A stretch of DNA of 64,000 nt, from positions 617,151 through 681,150 of the forward strand of contig NZ_KL591002.1 in the NCBI RefSeq assembly GCF_000716335.1. Direction: 5' to 3'. Under the pieces are notes generated by a model. It did not search any database. It worked only from the letters and a program-made list of their open reading frames with translations, and was not told the origin of the DNA. Made by a program: the position numbers and the translations under genes. The DNA comes from Streptomyces sp. NRRL S-118 (lineage in GTDB: Bacteria > Actinomycetota > Actinomycetes > Streptomycetales > Streptomycetaceae). Shown here in pieces: positions 52,326 through 60,674 of the stretch (the first letter of the stretch is position 1; the number at the start of each line of letters is the position of its first letter).

Positions 52326-54908
52326 GTGCCTGGCACGAACCTGACCCGTGAAGAGGCCCAGCGGCGGGCGGAGCTGCTGACCGTGGACTCGTACGAGATC
52401 GACCTCGATCTCAGTGGCGCGCAGGAGGGCGGCACCTACCGGTCCGTGACCACCGTGCGCTTCGATTCCGCCGAGGAAGGTGCGGAGACCTTCATCGACC
52501 TGGTGGCGCCGGCCGTGCACCGGGTCGTCCTGAACGGTCACGCGCTGGACGTCGCTGCCGTCTTCCGGGACTCGCGGATCGCGCTCAAGCACCTGAAGCA
52601 GGGCCGCAACGAGCTGACGGTCGTCGCGGACTGCGCGTACACGAACACCGGCGAGGGCCTGCACAAGTTCGTCGACCCGGTCGACGACCAGGCCTACCTG
52701 TACACCCAGTTCGAGGTGCCGGACGCGCGCCGCGTGTTCGCCAGCTTCGAGCAGCCGGACCTGAAGGCCACCTTCCGGTTCACCGTGAAGGCGCCGGCCG
52801 GCTGGACCGTCATCTCGAACTCGCCGACGCCGGAGCCGAAGGACGACGTCTGGGCCTTCGAGCCGACGCCGCGCATGTCGACGTACGTCACGGCCCTGAT
52901 CGTCGGCCCGTACCACGCCGTGCACAGCACCTACGAGGGCACGGGTGGGCAGGTCGTGCCGCTGGGCATCTACTGCCGTCCCTCGCTCGCCGAGTACCTG
53001 GACGCGGACGCGATCTTCGAGGTGACCCGTCAGGGCTTCGACTGGTTCCAGGAGAAGTTCGACTACGCGTACCCGTTCGCCAAGTACGACCAGCTGTTCG
53101 TGCCGGAGTTCAACGCCGGCGCGATGGAGAACGCGGGCGCGGTGACCATCCGCGACCAGTACGTCTTCCGCTCGAAGGTGACGGACGCGGCGTACGAGAC
53201 GCGCGCCGAGACCATCCTGCACGAGCTCGCCCACATGTGGTTCGGCGACCTCGTCACCATGGAGTGGTGGAACGACCTGTGGCTGAACGAGTCGTTCGCC
53301 ACCTACACCTCGATCGCCTGCCAGGCCGCCGCGCCCGGCTCGCGCTGGCCGCACTCGTGGACCACGTTCGCGAACTCGATGAAGACCTGGGCGTACCGGC
53401 AGGACCAGCTCCCGTCGACGCACCCGATCATGGCCGAGATCCGCGACCTGGACGACGTGCTGGTCAACTTCGACGGCATCACCTACGCCAAGGGCGCGTC
53501 CGTGCTCAAGCAGCTGGTGGCGTACGTCGGCGAGGACGAGTTCTTCCGCGGTGTGCAGGCGTACTTCAAGCGGCACGCGTTCGGCAACACGCGCCTGAGC
53601 GACCTGCTGGGGGCGCTGGAGGAGACCTCCGGACGCGACCTGAGGACGTGGTCGAAGGCGTGGCTGGAGACGGCCGGCATCAACGTGCTGCGGCCGGGCA
53701 TCGAGGTCGACGGGGACGGGGTCATCACCTCGTTCGCGGTGCGGCAGGAGGCCCCGGCGCTGCCGGCCGGCGCGAAGGGCGAGCCGGTGCTGCGCCCGCA
53801 CCGCATCGCGATCGGCCTGTACGACCTCCAGGACGGCAAGCTGGTCCGTACGGACCGGATCGAGATGGACATCCAGGCGGATGAGCTGACCGCCGTGCCG
53901 CAGCTGGAGGGCCGCGCCCGCCCGGCCGTGGTGCTCCTGAACGACGACGACCTGTCGTATGCGAAGGTGCGCCTCGACGAGGACTCCCTGAAGGTCGTCG
54001 CCCAGCACCTGGGCGACTTCACGGAGTCCCTGCCGCGCGCGCTGTGCTGGGCGTCGGCCTGGGACATGACCCGGGACGGCGAGATGGCCACGCGCGACTA
54101 CCTGGAGCTGGTGCTGTCGGGCATCGCGAAGGAGTCGGACATCGGCGTGGTGCAGTCGCTGCACCGCCAGGTGAAGCTGGCCCTCGACCTGTACGCGGCG
54201 CCCGGGTGGCGCGAGGCGGGCCTGGCGCGCTGGACCGAGGCGACGCTGACCCACCTGCGGACCGCGGAGCCGGGCAGCGACCACCAGCTCGCCTGGGCGC
54301 GGGCCTTCGCCGCGACCGCGCGCACGCCGCAGCAGCTCGACCTGCTGGCCGCGCTGCTGGAGGGCCGGGAGGCGATCGAGGGCCTGGTCGTCGACGCCGA
54401 GCTGCGCTGGACGTTCGTTGAGCGGCTGGCGGCGACGGGCGTGTACGACGAGCCGGAGATCGCGGCGGAGCACGAGCGCGACCGGACCGCGGCGGGTGAG
54501 CGGCACGCGGCCACGGCCCGGGCGGCGCGTCCGACGCCGGAGGCCAAGGCCGAGGCGTGGGCCTCGGTCGTGGAGTCCGACAAGCTCCCCAACGCCGTGC
54601 AGGAGGCGGTGATCGGCGGGTTCGTGCAGACGGACCAGCGCGAGCTGCTCGCCCCGTACACGGAGAAGTTCTTCGCTGCCGTGAAGGGCGTGTGGGAGTC
54701 CCGGTCCTACGAGATGGCGCAGCAGATCGCGGTCGGTCTGTACCCGGCGGTCCAGGTCTCCCAGGAGACCCTGGACGCGACGGACGCGTGGCTCGGGAGC
54801 GCCGAGCCCAACGCGGCGCTGCGCCGCCTGGTCTCGGAGTCCCGGTCTGGCGTGGAACGCGCCCTGAAGGCCCAGGCCGCGGACGCGGCTGCGGGCGCGG
54901 ACGCGTGA
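52326..54908 (+). CDS. pepN: Aminopeptidase N (M1 family), second copy
   Basis: An 860-residue zinc aminopeptidase closely related to the copy at 40399, including the start VPGTNLTREEAQRRAELLTVDSYE. GAMEN is in FNAGAMENAGAVTI, and the zinc site is H299-E300-LA-H303 with E322. An ERAP1-like C-terminal domain completes it. Differences cluster in the loop after GAMEN and around the catalytic Glu (NESFATYTS here, KESFADFMG in the other copy), so the two may differ in specificity. GTG at 52326 has GAGGAG about nine bases upstream. It is monocistronic, with a strong terminator. Confidence 0.95.
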   Translation: MPGTNLTREEAQRRAELLTVDSYEIDLDLSGAQEGGTYRSVTTVRFDSAEEGAETFIDLVAPAVHRVVLNGHALDVAAVFRDSRIALKHLKQGRNELTVVADCAYTNTGEGLHKFVDPVDDQAYLYTQFEVPDARRVFASFEQPDLKATFRFTVKAPAGWTVISNSPTPEPKDDVWAFEPTPRMSTYVTALIVGPYHAVHSTYEGTGGQVVPLGIYCRPSLAEYLDADAIFEVTRQGFDWFQEKFDYAYPFAKYDQLFVPEFNAGAMENAGAVTIRDQYVFRSKVTDAAYETRAETILHELAHMWFGDLVTMEWWNDLWLNESFATYTSIACQAAAPGSRWPHSWTTFANSMKTWAYRQDQLPSTHPIMAEIRDLDDVLVNFDGITYAKGASVLKQLVAYVGEDEFFRGVQAYFKRHAFGNTRLSDLLGALEETSGRDLRTWSKAWLETAGINVLRPGIEVDGDGVITSFAVRQEAPALPAGAKGEPVLRPHRIAIGLYDLQDGKLVRTDRIEMDIQADELTAVPQLEGRARPAVVLLNDDDLSYAKVRLDEDSLKVVAQHLGDFTESLPRALCWASAWDMTRDGEMATRDYLELVLSGIAKESDIGVVQSLHRQVKLALDLYAAPGWREAGLARWTEATLTHLRTAEPGSDHQLAWARAFAATARTPQQLDLLAALLEGREAIEGLVVDAELRWTFVERLAATGVYDEPEIAAEHERDRTAAGERHAATARAARPTPEAKAEAWASVVESDKLPNAVQEAVIGGFVQTDQRELLAPYTEKFFAAVKGVWESRSYEMAQQIAVGLYPAVQVSQETLDATDAWLGSAEPNAALRRLVSESRSGVERALKAQAADAAAGADA

Positions 54909-54927
54909 CGGCTCTTCGCGAGTGAAC

Positions 54928-54962
54928 CGAAGGGGCGCCCTCCCCCGTGGGGCGCCCCTTCG
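54928..54962 (+). terminator. Terminator of the second pepN
   Basis: Perfect 13-bp arms CGAAGGGGCGCCC and GGGCGCCCCTTCG with a nine-base loop, 20 bp after the pepN stop. Confidence 0.85.
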
Positions 54963-54989
54963 CCGGCTTTCAGGGCGCGGCGCACCGGG

Positions 54990-55130
54990 CGCGGAGCCGT
55001 GCCGCGCCTCCGGCGGTGCGGGAGCCGTGCCGCGCCTCCGGCGATGCGGGAGCCGTGCGGGCGCATGCGGGAGCCGTGCGGGCGCGTGCGGGCGATGCGG
55101 GAGCCGTGCGGGCGCATGCGGGCGATGCCC
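54990..55130. repeat. Degenerate GC-rich tandem repeat between pepN and the quinone reductase gene
   Basis: Five copies of GCGGGAGCCGTGC (the first with one change) are spaced 21-29 bp apart and joined by GGGCGCATGCGGGCGAT- or CGCGCCTCCGGCG-type linkers. The 317-bp gap (54909-55225) otherwise holds only the pepN terminator and about 95 bp of featureless sequence. Open frames here are low-complexity (His/Gly/Ser/Arg or Ala/Pro/Arg) and not credible genes. Confidence 0.75.
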
Positions 55131-55225
55131 CGTCGGGGAAGGCGTCGAGGCGGCCGATCGGCCGGTCGTGGTCGCCCGGGTGGAGCAGGGTGCTCGCCGT
55201 CGACGCCGCGCCGGGAGGCGTGGGG

Positions 55226-55831
55226 TCAGGCCGCGGCCCTGAGGAGGCGGCCGGTGATGGTGGCGAGCCGCCGGCCCTGGTGGCGGGCGGCACTCAGCAC
55301 GTTCTCGCCGGGGGCTCCGGCGGCCGAGGGGTGGGCGGTGCCGTAGGGGTTGCCGCCGGCCGCGTAGACCACCGGGTCGGTGAAGCCGGGCGGGACGATG
55401 AGCGAGCCCCAGTGGTGCATCGTGTTGTAGAGCGCGAGCAGCGTGGACTCGTTGCCGCCGTGGGTGTTGGCGGCGCTGACGAAGCCGGTGACGGGCTTGT
55501 CGACGAAGGCGCCCTGCTGCCACAGACCCCCGGTGGAGTCGAGGAACTGCTTCAGCTGGGCGGAGACGTTGCCGAACCGCGTCGGCGTGCCGAAGGCGTA
55601 CCCGTCGGCCCACGCCAGGTCGTCCAGGGTGGCGGTCTCCACGTCCCGGGTCGCCTCGACGTGCTCGCGCCAGGCGGGGTTGGAGTCGATGGCCGCGTCG
55701 GGGGCGAGCTCGGGAACACGGCGGAGCCGGACCTCGGCACCGGCCTTCTCGGCACCTTCCGCCACCGCGAGGGCGAGCTGGTGGACGTTGCCGGTGGAGG
55801 AGTAGTAGACGACGGCGATCTTCGGTGCCAT
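55226..55831 (-). CDS. wrbA: NAD(P)H:quinone oxidoreductase, WrbA-type flavodoxin
   Basis: A 201-residue flavodoxin-fold protein. The FMN phosphate loop is VVYYSSTGNVHQLA (residues 6-19), followed by DGYAFGTPTRFGNVSAQLKQFLDSTGGLW and the C-terminal GGNPYGTAH, the WrbA-type signatures. It reduces quinones by two electrons and protects against quinone stress. Start: ATG at 55829-55831 with GAAGGG nine bases upstream. It is divergent from a TetR-family gene, with three matching palindromes in between, so it is very probably that repressor's target. Confidence 0.92.
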   Translation of the reverse strand: MAPKIAVVYYSSTGNVHQLALAVAEGAEKAGAEVRLRRVPELAPDAAIDSNPAWREHVEATRDVETATLDDLAWADGYAFGTPTRFGNVSAQLKQFLDSTGGLWQQGAFVDKPVTGFVSAANTHGGNESTLLALYNTMHHWGSLIVPPGFTDPVVYAAGGNPYGTAHPSAAGAPGENVLSAARHQGRRLATITGRLLRAAA

Positions 55832-55857
55832 GACACAACCCTTCATCAAGACCTCGA

Positions 55858-55875
55858 AGCGGATTCTTATCCGCT
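55858..55875. promoter_or_regulatory. TetR operator candidate 1 (wrbA side)
   Basis: AGCGGAT-TCTT-ATCCGCT is a perfect 7-4-7 palindrome 27 bp before the wrbA start. It shares the CGGAT-N4-ATCCG core with the two sites at 55892 and 55933. Confidence 0.7.
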
Positions 55876-55891
55876 TGCGACCCCGAGTTAA

Positions 55892-55907
55892 CCGGATAGG
55901 AATCCGG
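55892..55907. promoter_or_regulatory. TetR operator candidate 2 (middle)
   Basis: CCGGAT-AGGA-ATCCGG is a perfect 6-4-6 palindrome with the same CGGAT-N4-ATCCG core, centred 33 bp from operator 1. Confidence 0.7.
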
Positions 55908-55932
55908 ATAGCAAGAGGGTGGGTGGAGCTAA

Positions 55933-55948
55933 CCGGATAGCTTTCCGC
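55933..55948. promoter_or_regulatory. TetR operator candidate 3 (regulator side)
   Basis: CCGGAT-AGCT-TTCCGC keeps the core with two mismatches in the palindrome. It is preceded by AAC as operator 2 is (AACCGGATAG occurs twice) and is centred 41 bp from operator 2, just before the TetR gene start. Confidence 0.55.
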
Positions 55949-55970
55949 TCCGGGGGCTATGCTCGGAGGC

Positions 55971-56612
55971 ATGAGTCCGACGCCGCCGCGCCCCCCGCAA
56001 CGCATCGACCTGCCGCTCGCGGACCGGTCCGTGAGTGAGCGGCCGGAGCGCGCGGACGCCGCGGACAACCGCCGCCGGATCCTCGAGGCCGCCGCCGCGA
56101 TCGTCGCCGAGAAGGGCCCCGGGGCGCTGACCATGAACGCGGTCGCGCACGCCACCGGTATCGGCGTCGGCACGGTCTACCGGCGCTTCGGGGACGTCGC
56201 CCGGCTGCTGCTGGCCCTGCTCGACGAACGCGAGAAGCGGTTCCAGGAAGACTTCATGGCCGGGCCTCCGCCGCTCGGGCCCGGCGCTCCGCCCATCGAG
56301 CGCCTCCGCGCCTTCCTGCACGCGCTGGCCGACCGGGTCGCCGAGCAGCAGGACATGATGCTCGCGGCGGAGACCGCGGCGCCGCTCGCGCGGTACGACA
56401 GCGGCGCCTACACGACCATGCACATGCACACGGCGATGCTGGTGGGCCGCATCCGCCCGGGCGCGGACGCCGCGCTGCTGGCCCACATGCTGCTGGCCCC
56501 GTTCATGCCGAGCCTGATGCACCACCTCACCCGCGCCGACGCCCGCGCGCTCGACGCCGTCAAGGCGGCCACCGACGAACTCCTGCTGGGCCTGGCGCGG
56601 CCGGCACCCTGA
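55971..56612 (+). CDS. TetR family transcriptional regulator
   Basis: A 213-residue repressor. The N-terminal helix-turn-helix domain (about 28-80) is ADNRRRILEAAAAIVAEKGPGALTMNAVAHATGIGVGTVYRRFGD, a textbook TetR signature. The C-terminal helical ligand-binding half contains LRAFLHALADRVAEQQDMMLAAE. It is divergent from the WrbA-type gene with three shared-core palindromes between them, so it most likely represses both itself and wrbA and is released by an electrophile or quinone. The start is ATG at 55971 (GGAGG directly before it at tight spacing) or ATG at 55959. Confidence 0.93.
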   Translation: MSPTPPRPPQRIDLPLADRSVSERPERADAADNRRRILEAAAAIVAEKGPGALTMNAVAHATGIGVGTVYRRFGDVARLLLALLDEREKRFQEDFMAGPPPLGPGAPPIERLRAFLHALADRVAEQQDMMLAAETAAPLARYDSGAYTTMHMHTAMLVGRIRPGADAALLAHMLLAPFMPSLMHHLTRADARALDAVKAATDELLLGLARPAP

Positions 56613-56690
56613 CGCGGACGGCCCCGCTGCCGTCGGCAGCCCGGACATCCGGATACCCGGCCACCGGGCTACCCGGCCGTCCGGCCCCGA

Positions 56691-57593
56691 CTACCGCAGG
56701 GAGGCGGCCTCGCGCAGGGCCGTCAGTACGCGGGCGACCGCCGGGGCGGATTCCGAGCCGCGCCGGACCGCGGCGATCACGTGGCGGCGCGGCTGGTCGG
56801 CCTCCAGGACCCGCATCACCACCCCCGTGGACCGCTCCGCGGCCGCCATGCGGGGCACCAGGGCGACCCCCATGCCCGCCTCCACCATCGCCAGGATCGC
56901 CGTCCACCCGGCCGCCGAGTGCGCCTGTTCGGGCAGGAAGCCGGCTGCCTCGCACGCCGCCGTGGTGATCTCCGACCAGGGACCACTGCCCCCGAAGATC
57001 CACCGCTCCCCCGACAGGTCGGCCAGCCGCAGCCCGGGGGCGCCCGCGAGCGGGTGTCCCGCAGGCAGGGCCACGTCCAGCGGGTCTGCGAGCAACGGCA
57101 CCCGGGTGAAGCCGGGGTCCCGGACGGTCGGTGCGTGCGCGGCCAGCGACAGCGCGAGGTCCACCGCGCCGGCGGACAGCAGCTCGTACGCCTCGGCCGC
57201 CTCCGCCTCCCGCACCCGCACCTCCAGGGCCGGGTGAGCGGTGCGCAACCGCAGCACCGCCGGCACGACGAGGGCCGGCACGGCGGTGGAGAACGCCCCG
57301 ACGCGCACCTCGCCCGCCTCGCCCCGGAGATACCCCGTCAGTTCTGCGTCCGCGCGCTCCAACTGGGCGAAGACCTCTTCGGCGTGGCGCAGCACCAGGT
57401 GGGCGGCGTCGGTGAGCCGCACCCGGCGCCCCTGCGCCTCCAGCAGCCGCACGCCCAGCTGCCTGGAGAGGTTGGCCAGCTGCTGGGAGACGGCCGAGGG
57501 GGTCATCAGCAGCGCCTCGGCCGTCGCGGTCACCGTGCCGCGATCGCGGAGTGTGCGCAGGATCCGGAGCTTCTTGATGTCCCACTCGGTCAT
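56691..57593 (-). CDS. LysR family transcriptional regulator
   Basis: A 300-residue regulator. The winged helix is at 1-65 (IKKLRILRTLRDRGTVTATAEALLMTPSAVSQQLANLSRQLGVRLLE), with the two-lobed effector domain at 90-295 (VRVGAFSTAVPALVVPAVLRLR). The start is ATG at 57591-57593, chosen by the position of the helix-turn-helix; the frame runs far upstream but without conserved sequence. It is convergent with the TetR gene and divergent from the secreted I36 protein gene. LysR regulators often control the divergent neighbour, but no T-N11-A site is obvious in the 226-bp gap. Confidence 0.92.
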   Translation of the reverse strand: MTEWDIKKLRILRTLRDRGTVTATAEALLMTPSAVSQQLANLSRQLGVRLLEAQGRRVRLTDAAHLVLRHAEEVFAQLERADAELTGYLRGEAGEVRVGAFSTAVPALVVPAVLRLRTAHPALEVRVREAEAAEAYELLSAGAVDLALSLAAHAPTVRDPGFTRVPLLADPLDVALPAGHPLAGAPGLRLADLSGERWIFGGSGPWSEITTAACEAAGFLPEQAHSAAGWTAILAMVEAGMGVALVPRMAAAERSTGVVMRVLEADQPRRHVIAAVRRGSESAPAVARVLTALREAASLR

Positions 57594-57819
57594 GCCACGC
57601 AACCTATCCGCCGGCCCGCGGGAGGGCTTGTGAGGCCCAACACAAGGATTTTTCCGGCCAGTCGGCACGCTGGAGGGTCTTTGGCGTCCACCGGACACCG
57701 CAGGCGGATCCGGTTGCCCGGCACTCCCGGGGACTTGGACACTCGGAGTCACGACCACCGCGGACGCGGCGGCCGTTCGACGGGCTTTCGTCCTGAAAGA
57801 TCCGCAGGGGGGAATCCGC

Positions 57820-58401
57820 ATGGCATTGCGCAAGGTGACCGCGGCGTTGTTCGCGGTCCTGGCACTCACGGCCACCGCAGCGATCGGGCCGGCCGCTCCG
57901 GCTGCCGCCGCGACCACCCTCCCCGACCCCGCCCTCGCCCACCCGGGCCACTCCCACGGCCGCCACCCCGGCTTCACCGCCGCAGCGGAGGAGGCGGGTC
58001 TGGACGACGACGAAGCGGAGGAACTCCAGCGGCAGGTGGACCACTACGTCGCCCGGCAGGGCGGAATCCAGGTGGCTCTCAACCGGGTCGCGGTCGCAGG
58101 CATGGGCGAGATCGTGCTGCCGCTCCCCGGCGCACGCCAGGCCCGCGCCGACTGCCCGGCCCAGAACTTCTGCATGTTCACCGGGCCCGACTTCACCGGC
58201 GCGCAGTTCAACCTCTACCGGTGCGCCACGTACACCCTGGAGAACTGGACCGGTGACGGGTCCTGGATCAACAACCAGACGCCGGGGACGCGGGCCAGGT
58301 TCCTCGACCGAAACCGGAACACCATCCACACCACCCCGGGTGCGTACTCGGCGAGCTCCCGCCACAACTGGGACCCGGTCTGGTACGTCGTCAACTGCTG
58401 A
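57820..58401 (+). CDS. Secreted peptidase inhibitor family I36-type protein
   Basis: A 193-residue exported protein. A clear signal peptide (MALRKVTAALFAVLALTATAAIGPAAPAAAA) is followed by a His/Glu-rich spacer and a C-terminal domain of about 75 residues with CPAQNFCMFTGPDFTGAQFNLYRC and VWYVVNC, the cysteine-bearing beta/gamma-crystallin-like pattern of the Streptomyces metalloprotease inhibitor SMPI (family I36). It may inhibit thermolysin-like proteases outside the cell; no protease gene is adjacent. Start: ATG at 57820 with AGGGGGGAA upstream. It is alone on the plus strand, divergent from LysR. Confidence 0.85.
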   Translation: MALRKVTAALFAVLALTATAAIGPAAPAAAATTLPDPALAHPGHSHGRHPGFTAAAEEAGLDDDEAEELQRQVDHYVARQGGIQVALNRVAVAGMGEIVLPLPGARQARADCPAQNFCMFTGPDFTGAQFNLYRCATYTLENWTGDGSWINNQTPGTRARFLDRNRNTIHTTPGAYSASSRHNWDPVWYVVNC

Positions 58402-58425
58402 CCCCTCCACCGTCCCACCGCCTCA

Positions 58426-58456
58426 GCTTCCGCCTCCGCCTCCGCCTCCGCCTCCA
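58426..58456. repeat. Hexanucleotide tandem repeat CCGCCT
   Basis: About five head-to-tail CCGCCT units (beginning CTTCCGCCTCC) lie just after the I36 gene stop. This is simple-sequence DNA with no coding evidence, and it could vary in copy number between strains. Confidence 0.8.
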
Positions 58457-58605
58457 AGGCATCGTGTCCCCCGGCCCGCCCGGCCTCCCCGGCACGGCGG
58501 GCACGCGCGTCCCCCGCGTCCCGCACCTCCGTCAGCTCCCGCACCTCTCGGCCCCCCGTCCCCGCACCCCGCACCCCGAGTCCCGGCCTCCCCGCCTCCC
58601 CGGGC

Positions 58606-58655
58606 ATGTGAGGCCTCCTCCGCCGGCCGACCCCCGGCGGACGAGGCCCTCACAT
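58606..58655. terminator. Long hairpin in the convergent I36/EamA gap
   Basis: ATGTGAGGCCTC (58606-58617) pairs with GAGGCCCTCACAT (58643-58655) with one bulged base, and inner GCCGG/CCGGC segments can extend the stem. It lies in the 299-bp convergent gap (58402-58700), which contains otherwise only simple repeats. It probably terminates both genes. Confidence 0.55.
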
Positions 58656-58697
58656 CGCTGGGACCCTCACATCGCCGGGGCCCTCACATCGCCGGGG
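58647..58697. repeat. 17-bp tandem repeat (three copies plus partial)
   Basis: The unit CCCTCACATCGCCGGGG occurs at 58647 (two changes), 58664 and 58681, and a fourth partial copy (CCCTCAC) runs to the EamA gene stop. The first copy also forms the right arm of the hairpin at 58606-58655, so the array may multiply possible terminator structures. Confidence 0.8.
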
Positions 58698-58700
58698 CCC

Positions 58701-59633
58701 TCACCTGCTCCGGCTCGCCGCGAGCACCACGCCGCCCAGGATCAGCGCCATGCACACCACCTGCAGCGCCCCCATCGCCTCGTCGATCAGCAGCCACGAC
58801 AGCAGCGCCACGCACACCGGCTGGAGGTAGTACACGGCTCCCGCCCGCGCCGCGCCGATCAGGGAGACGGCCTTGTTCCAGGCGAAGAAAGCGAGCGCCG
58901 AGGAGAAGACCCCGACGTACACCAGCGGCGCCACCGTGCCCGCCGCCACCTCGAAGCCGCCCTGCACCACGAGACTGATGCCGTACGCCGGCAGCAGCAT
59001 CACCGCCCCCAGCACGAAGGTCGCCAGGAGGAAGGCCGGCCCGCCGAGTTCCACGGGCCGCCGCTTGAGCAGGGCGCTGTACGAGGCGAAGCACACGGCC
59101 GCCGCCACGATCCAGAGGTCGCCGGCGGCGAAGTCCGTCCCCGGGGAGCCCCTGCCGACCAGCAGCACGACTCCGGCGCAGGCGATCAGCATGCCGGCCG
59201 CCCGGCGCGGGCCGAGCCGGGCGCCGCCGAGGCGCTCGTACACCGCCATCAGGACCGGGGAGGCCGCCATGACCATGCCCATGGTGCCCGCGGAGGTGGT
59301 CGTGCCGGCCTGGTTGACGAGGGTGTTGTAGACGGTGACGCCGAGCAGCGCGGCGAGGGACACGAAGCCGAAATGCCGGCGCAGGGCGCGGCGCTGGCGC
59401 CAGGCGGCGCCGGCGGCGAAGGGTGCGACGGCGAGGACGGCGACGATCCAGCGCCAGAAGGCGGCCTGGACGGGCGGCACGGAGTCGTGCAGGGCCCGGG
59501 AGGTGACGAAGCTGCCGGACCAGACGAGCGTCGCGACGGCCGCGAGGAGGAGGCCGAGGCCGGGCACCAGTCCCCGCCTCTTCGCGATCGCCGTCCTCTC
59601 GGGGTCGATCCGGACACGGGCCACAACTGCCAC
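58701..59633 (-). CDS. EamA/DMT-family transporter (second gene of operon)
   Basis: A 310-residue, ten-helix drug/metabolite transporter with two EamA repeats (about 27-155 and 172-308). Signatures are SGSFVTSRALHDSVPPVQAAFWRWIVA, PLVYVGVFSSALAFFAWNKAV and the C-terminal QVVCMALILGGVVLA. It probably exports a metabolite or drug; the substrate is unknown. The start is GTG at 59631-59633 with AGGAGGG seven bases upstream. It lies 50 bp downstream of another EamA gene on the same strand, and both are likely controlled by the divergent MarR regulator. Confidence 0.88.
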   Translation of the reverse strand: MAVVARVRIDPERTAIAKRRGLVPGLGLLLAAVATLVWSGSFVTSRALHDSVPPVQAAFWRWIVAVLAVAPFAAGAAWRQRRALRRHFGFVSLAALLGVTVYNTLVNQAGTTTSAGTMGMVMAASPVLMAVYERLGGARLGPRRAAGMLIACAGVVLLVGRGSPGTDFAAGDLWIVAAAVCFASYSALLKRRPVELGGPAFLLATFVLGAVMLLPAYGISLVVQGGFEVAAGTVAPLVYVGVFSSALAFFAWNKAVSLIGAARAGAVYYLQPVCVALLSWLLIDEAMGALQVVCMALILGGVVLAASRSR

Positions 59634-59683
59634 GGGAGTCCCTCCTGCGTACGCGCTCTCCGGCGCGTTCCGTGCGGTCGCCC

Positions 59684-60619
59684 CTACCGTCGCACCGGCG
59701 CTCCGTCCAGGTCCATCGAAACTTCCTGAGCCTTCCTTTCAGTGGAGCTGAACGTTCGCGGACGAGGATCCGGGGACCGCTGTCCGGCGAGCGTCGCCCC
59801 GAAGGCGAGGGCCATACCGAGCAGCTGCACCGGGCCCAGCGCCTGACCGAGCAGGACCCACCCGAGGACGGCCGCCGTGAGGGGCGAGAGCGGGCCGAGG
59901 AGCGTCACGGCGGTCGCCGTCAGCCGCTCGATACCGCGGAACCACAACCAGTACGCGACGGCCGTGTTGGCGAGCGCGAGGTAGGCGTACCCGGCAGCAC
60001 CCCGCGCGTCGAGAGCCGGCGGCGCGCCCTCCACCAGCAGGGCGACGGGGGCGATCAGCAGCCCGCCGGCGCTCAGTTGCCAGCCGGTCATGGCGAGCGG
60101 CCCGACCCCGCGGGGGCGGCCCCACCGCTTGGTCAGCACCGTGCCCGCCGACATCGACGCGGCGGAGGCGAGTCCCGCGAGCACCCCGACGAGATCGAAG
60201 GCGGCCCCGGCCTTCAGGACCACGAGGCTCACGCCGAACGCGGCGGCGACGGCAGCGAGCAGCGAGCGCACGGTGGGCCGCTCGCCCAGCAGGAGCGCGG
60301 CGAGTCCGACGACGAAGAGCGGGCCGACCGAGCCGACGACGGCCGCGACCCCGCCAGGAAGGCGGTAGGCGGCGAGGAACAGCAGCGGGAAGAACGCCCC
60401 GATGTTCAGGGCCCCCAGCGCCGCCGATTTCCACCACCAGGCTCCGCGCGGCAGCTTCCGGGTGATGGCAAGCAGGGCCAGACCGGCGGGCAGTGCCCGC
60501 ATCAGCCCGGTGAACAAGGGCCGGTCGGGCGGCAGCAGCTCGGTGGCGACGACATAGGTGGACCCCCAGGAGACGGGAGCCAGCGCGGTCAGCGTGACGA
60601 CGGCGGCCTTGCGGGACAT
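59684..60619 (-). CDS. EamA/DMT-family transporter (first gene of operon)
   Basis: A 311-residue, ten-helix exporter with two EamA repeats: LTALAPVSWGSTYVVATELLPPDRPLFTGLMRALPAGL at the N-terminus and GYAYLALANTAVAYWLWFRGIERLTATAVTLLGPLSPLTAAVLGW in the second half. It resembles RhtA/YdcZ-like amino acid or drug exporters. Start: ATG at 60617-60619 with GGAGGGGG upstream. It is divergent from a MarR-family regulator, and the perfect 26-bp palindrome at 60649-60674 lies 30 bp before its start. Its C-terminal 35 residues are a polar tail. Confidence 0.9.
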   Translation of the reverse strand: MSRKAAVVTLTALAPVSWGSTYVVATELLPPDRPLFTGLMRALPAGLALLAITRKLPRGAWWWKSAALGALNIGAFFPLLFLAAYRLPGGVAAVVGSVGPLFVVGLAALLLGERPTVRSLLAAVAAAFGVSLVVLKAGAAFDLVGVLAGLASAASMSAGTVLTKRWGRPRGVGPLAMTGWQLSAGGLLIAPVALLVEGAPPALDARGAAGYAYLALANTAVAYWLWFRGIERLTATAVTLLGPLSPLTAAVLGWVLLGQALGPVQLLGMALAFGATLAGQRSPDPRPRTFSSTERKAQEVSMDLDGAPVRR

Positions 60620-60648
60620 CGGTGTTCCCCCTCCATTTAGCTCAGCAA

Positions 60649-60674
60649 TAAGTAGCTTAGCGCTAAGCTACTTA
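60649..60674. promoter_or_regulatory. Perfect 26-bp palindrome, MarR operator candidate
   Basis: TAAGTAGCTTAGC (60649-60661) is followed directly by its exact reverse complement GCTAAGCTACTTA (60662-60674). A second, overlapping 10-bp palindrome, ACTTGCAAGT, lies at 60674-60683. Both are in the AT-rich divergent promoter between the EamA operon and marR. The spacer-free dyad of this length is what MarR-family dimers bind. Confidence 0.8.

Noticed and set aside
54990..55130. CRISPR-like array
   Set aside because: The repeat is short, GC-rich and degenerate, the spacers are themselves repetitive, and no cas genes are present.
55117..55293. Small repetitive open frames in the pepN-wrbA gap
   Set aside because: They encode only repeat-derived His/Gly/Ser/Arg or Ala/Pro/Arg runs, lack ribosome sites and overlap the tandem array.
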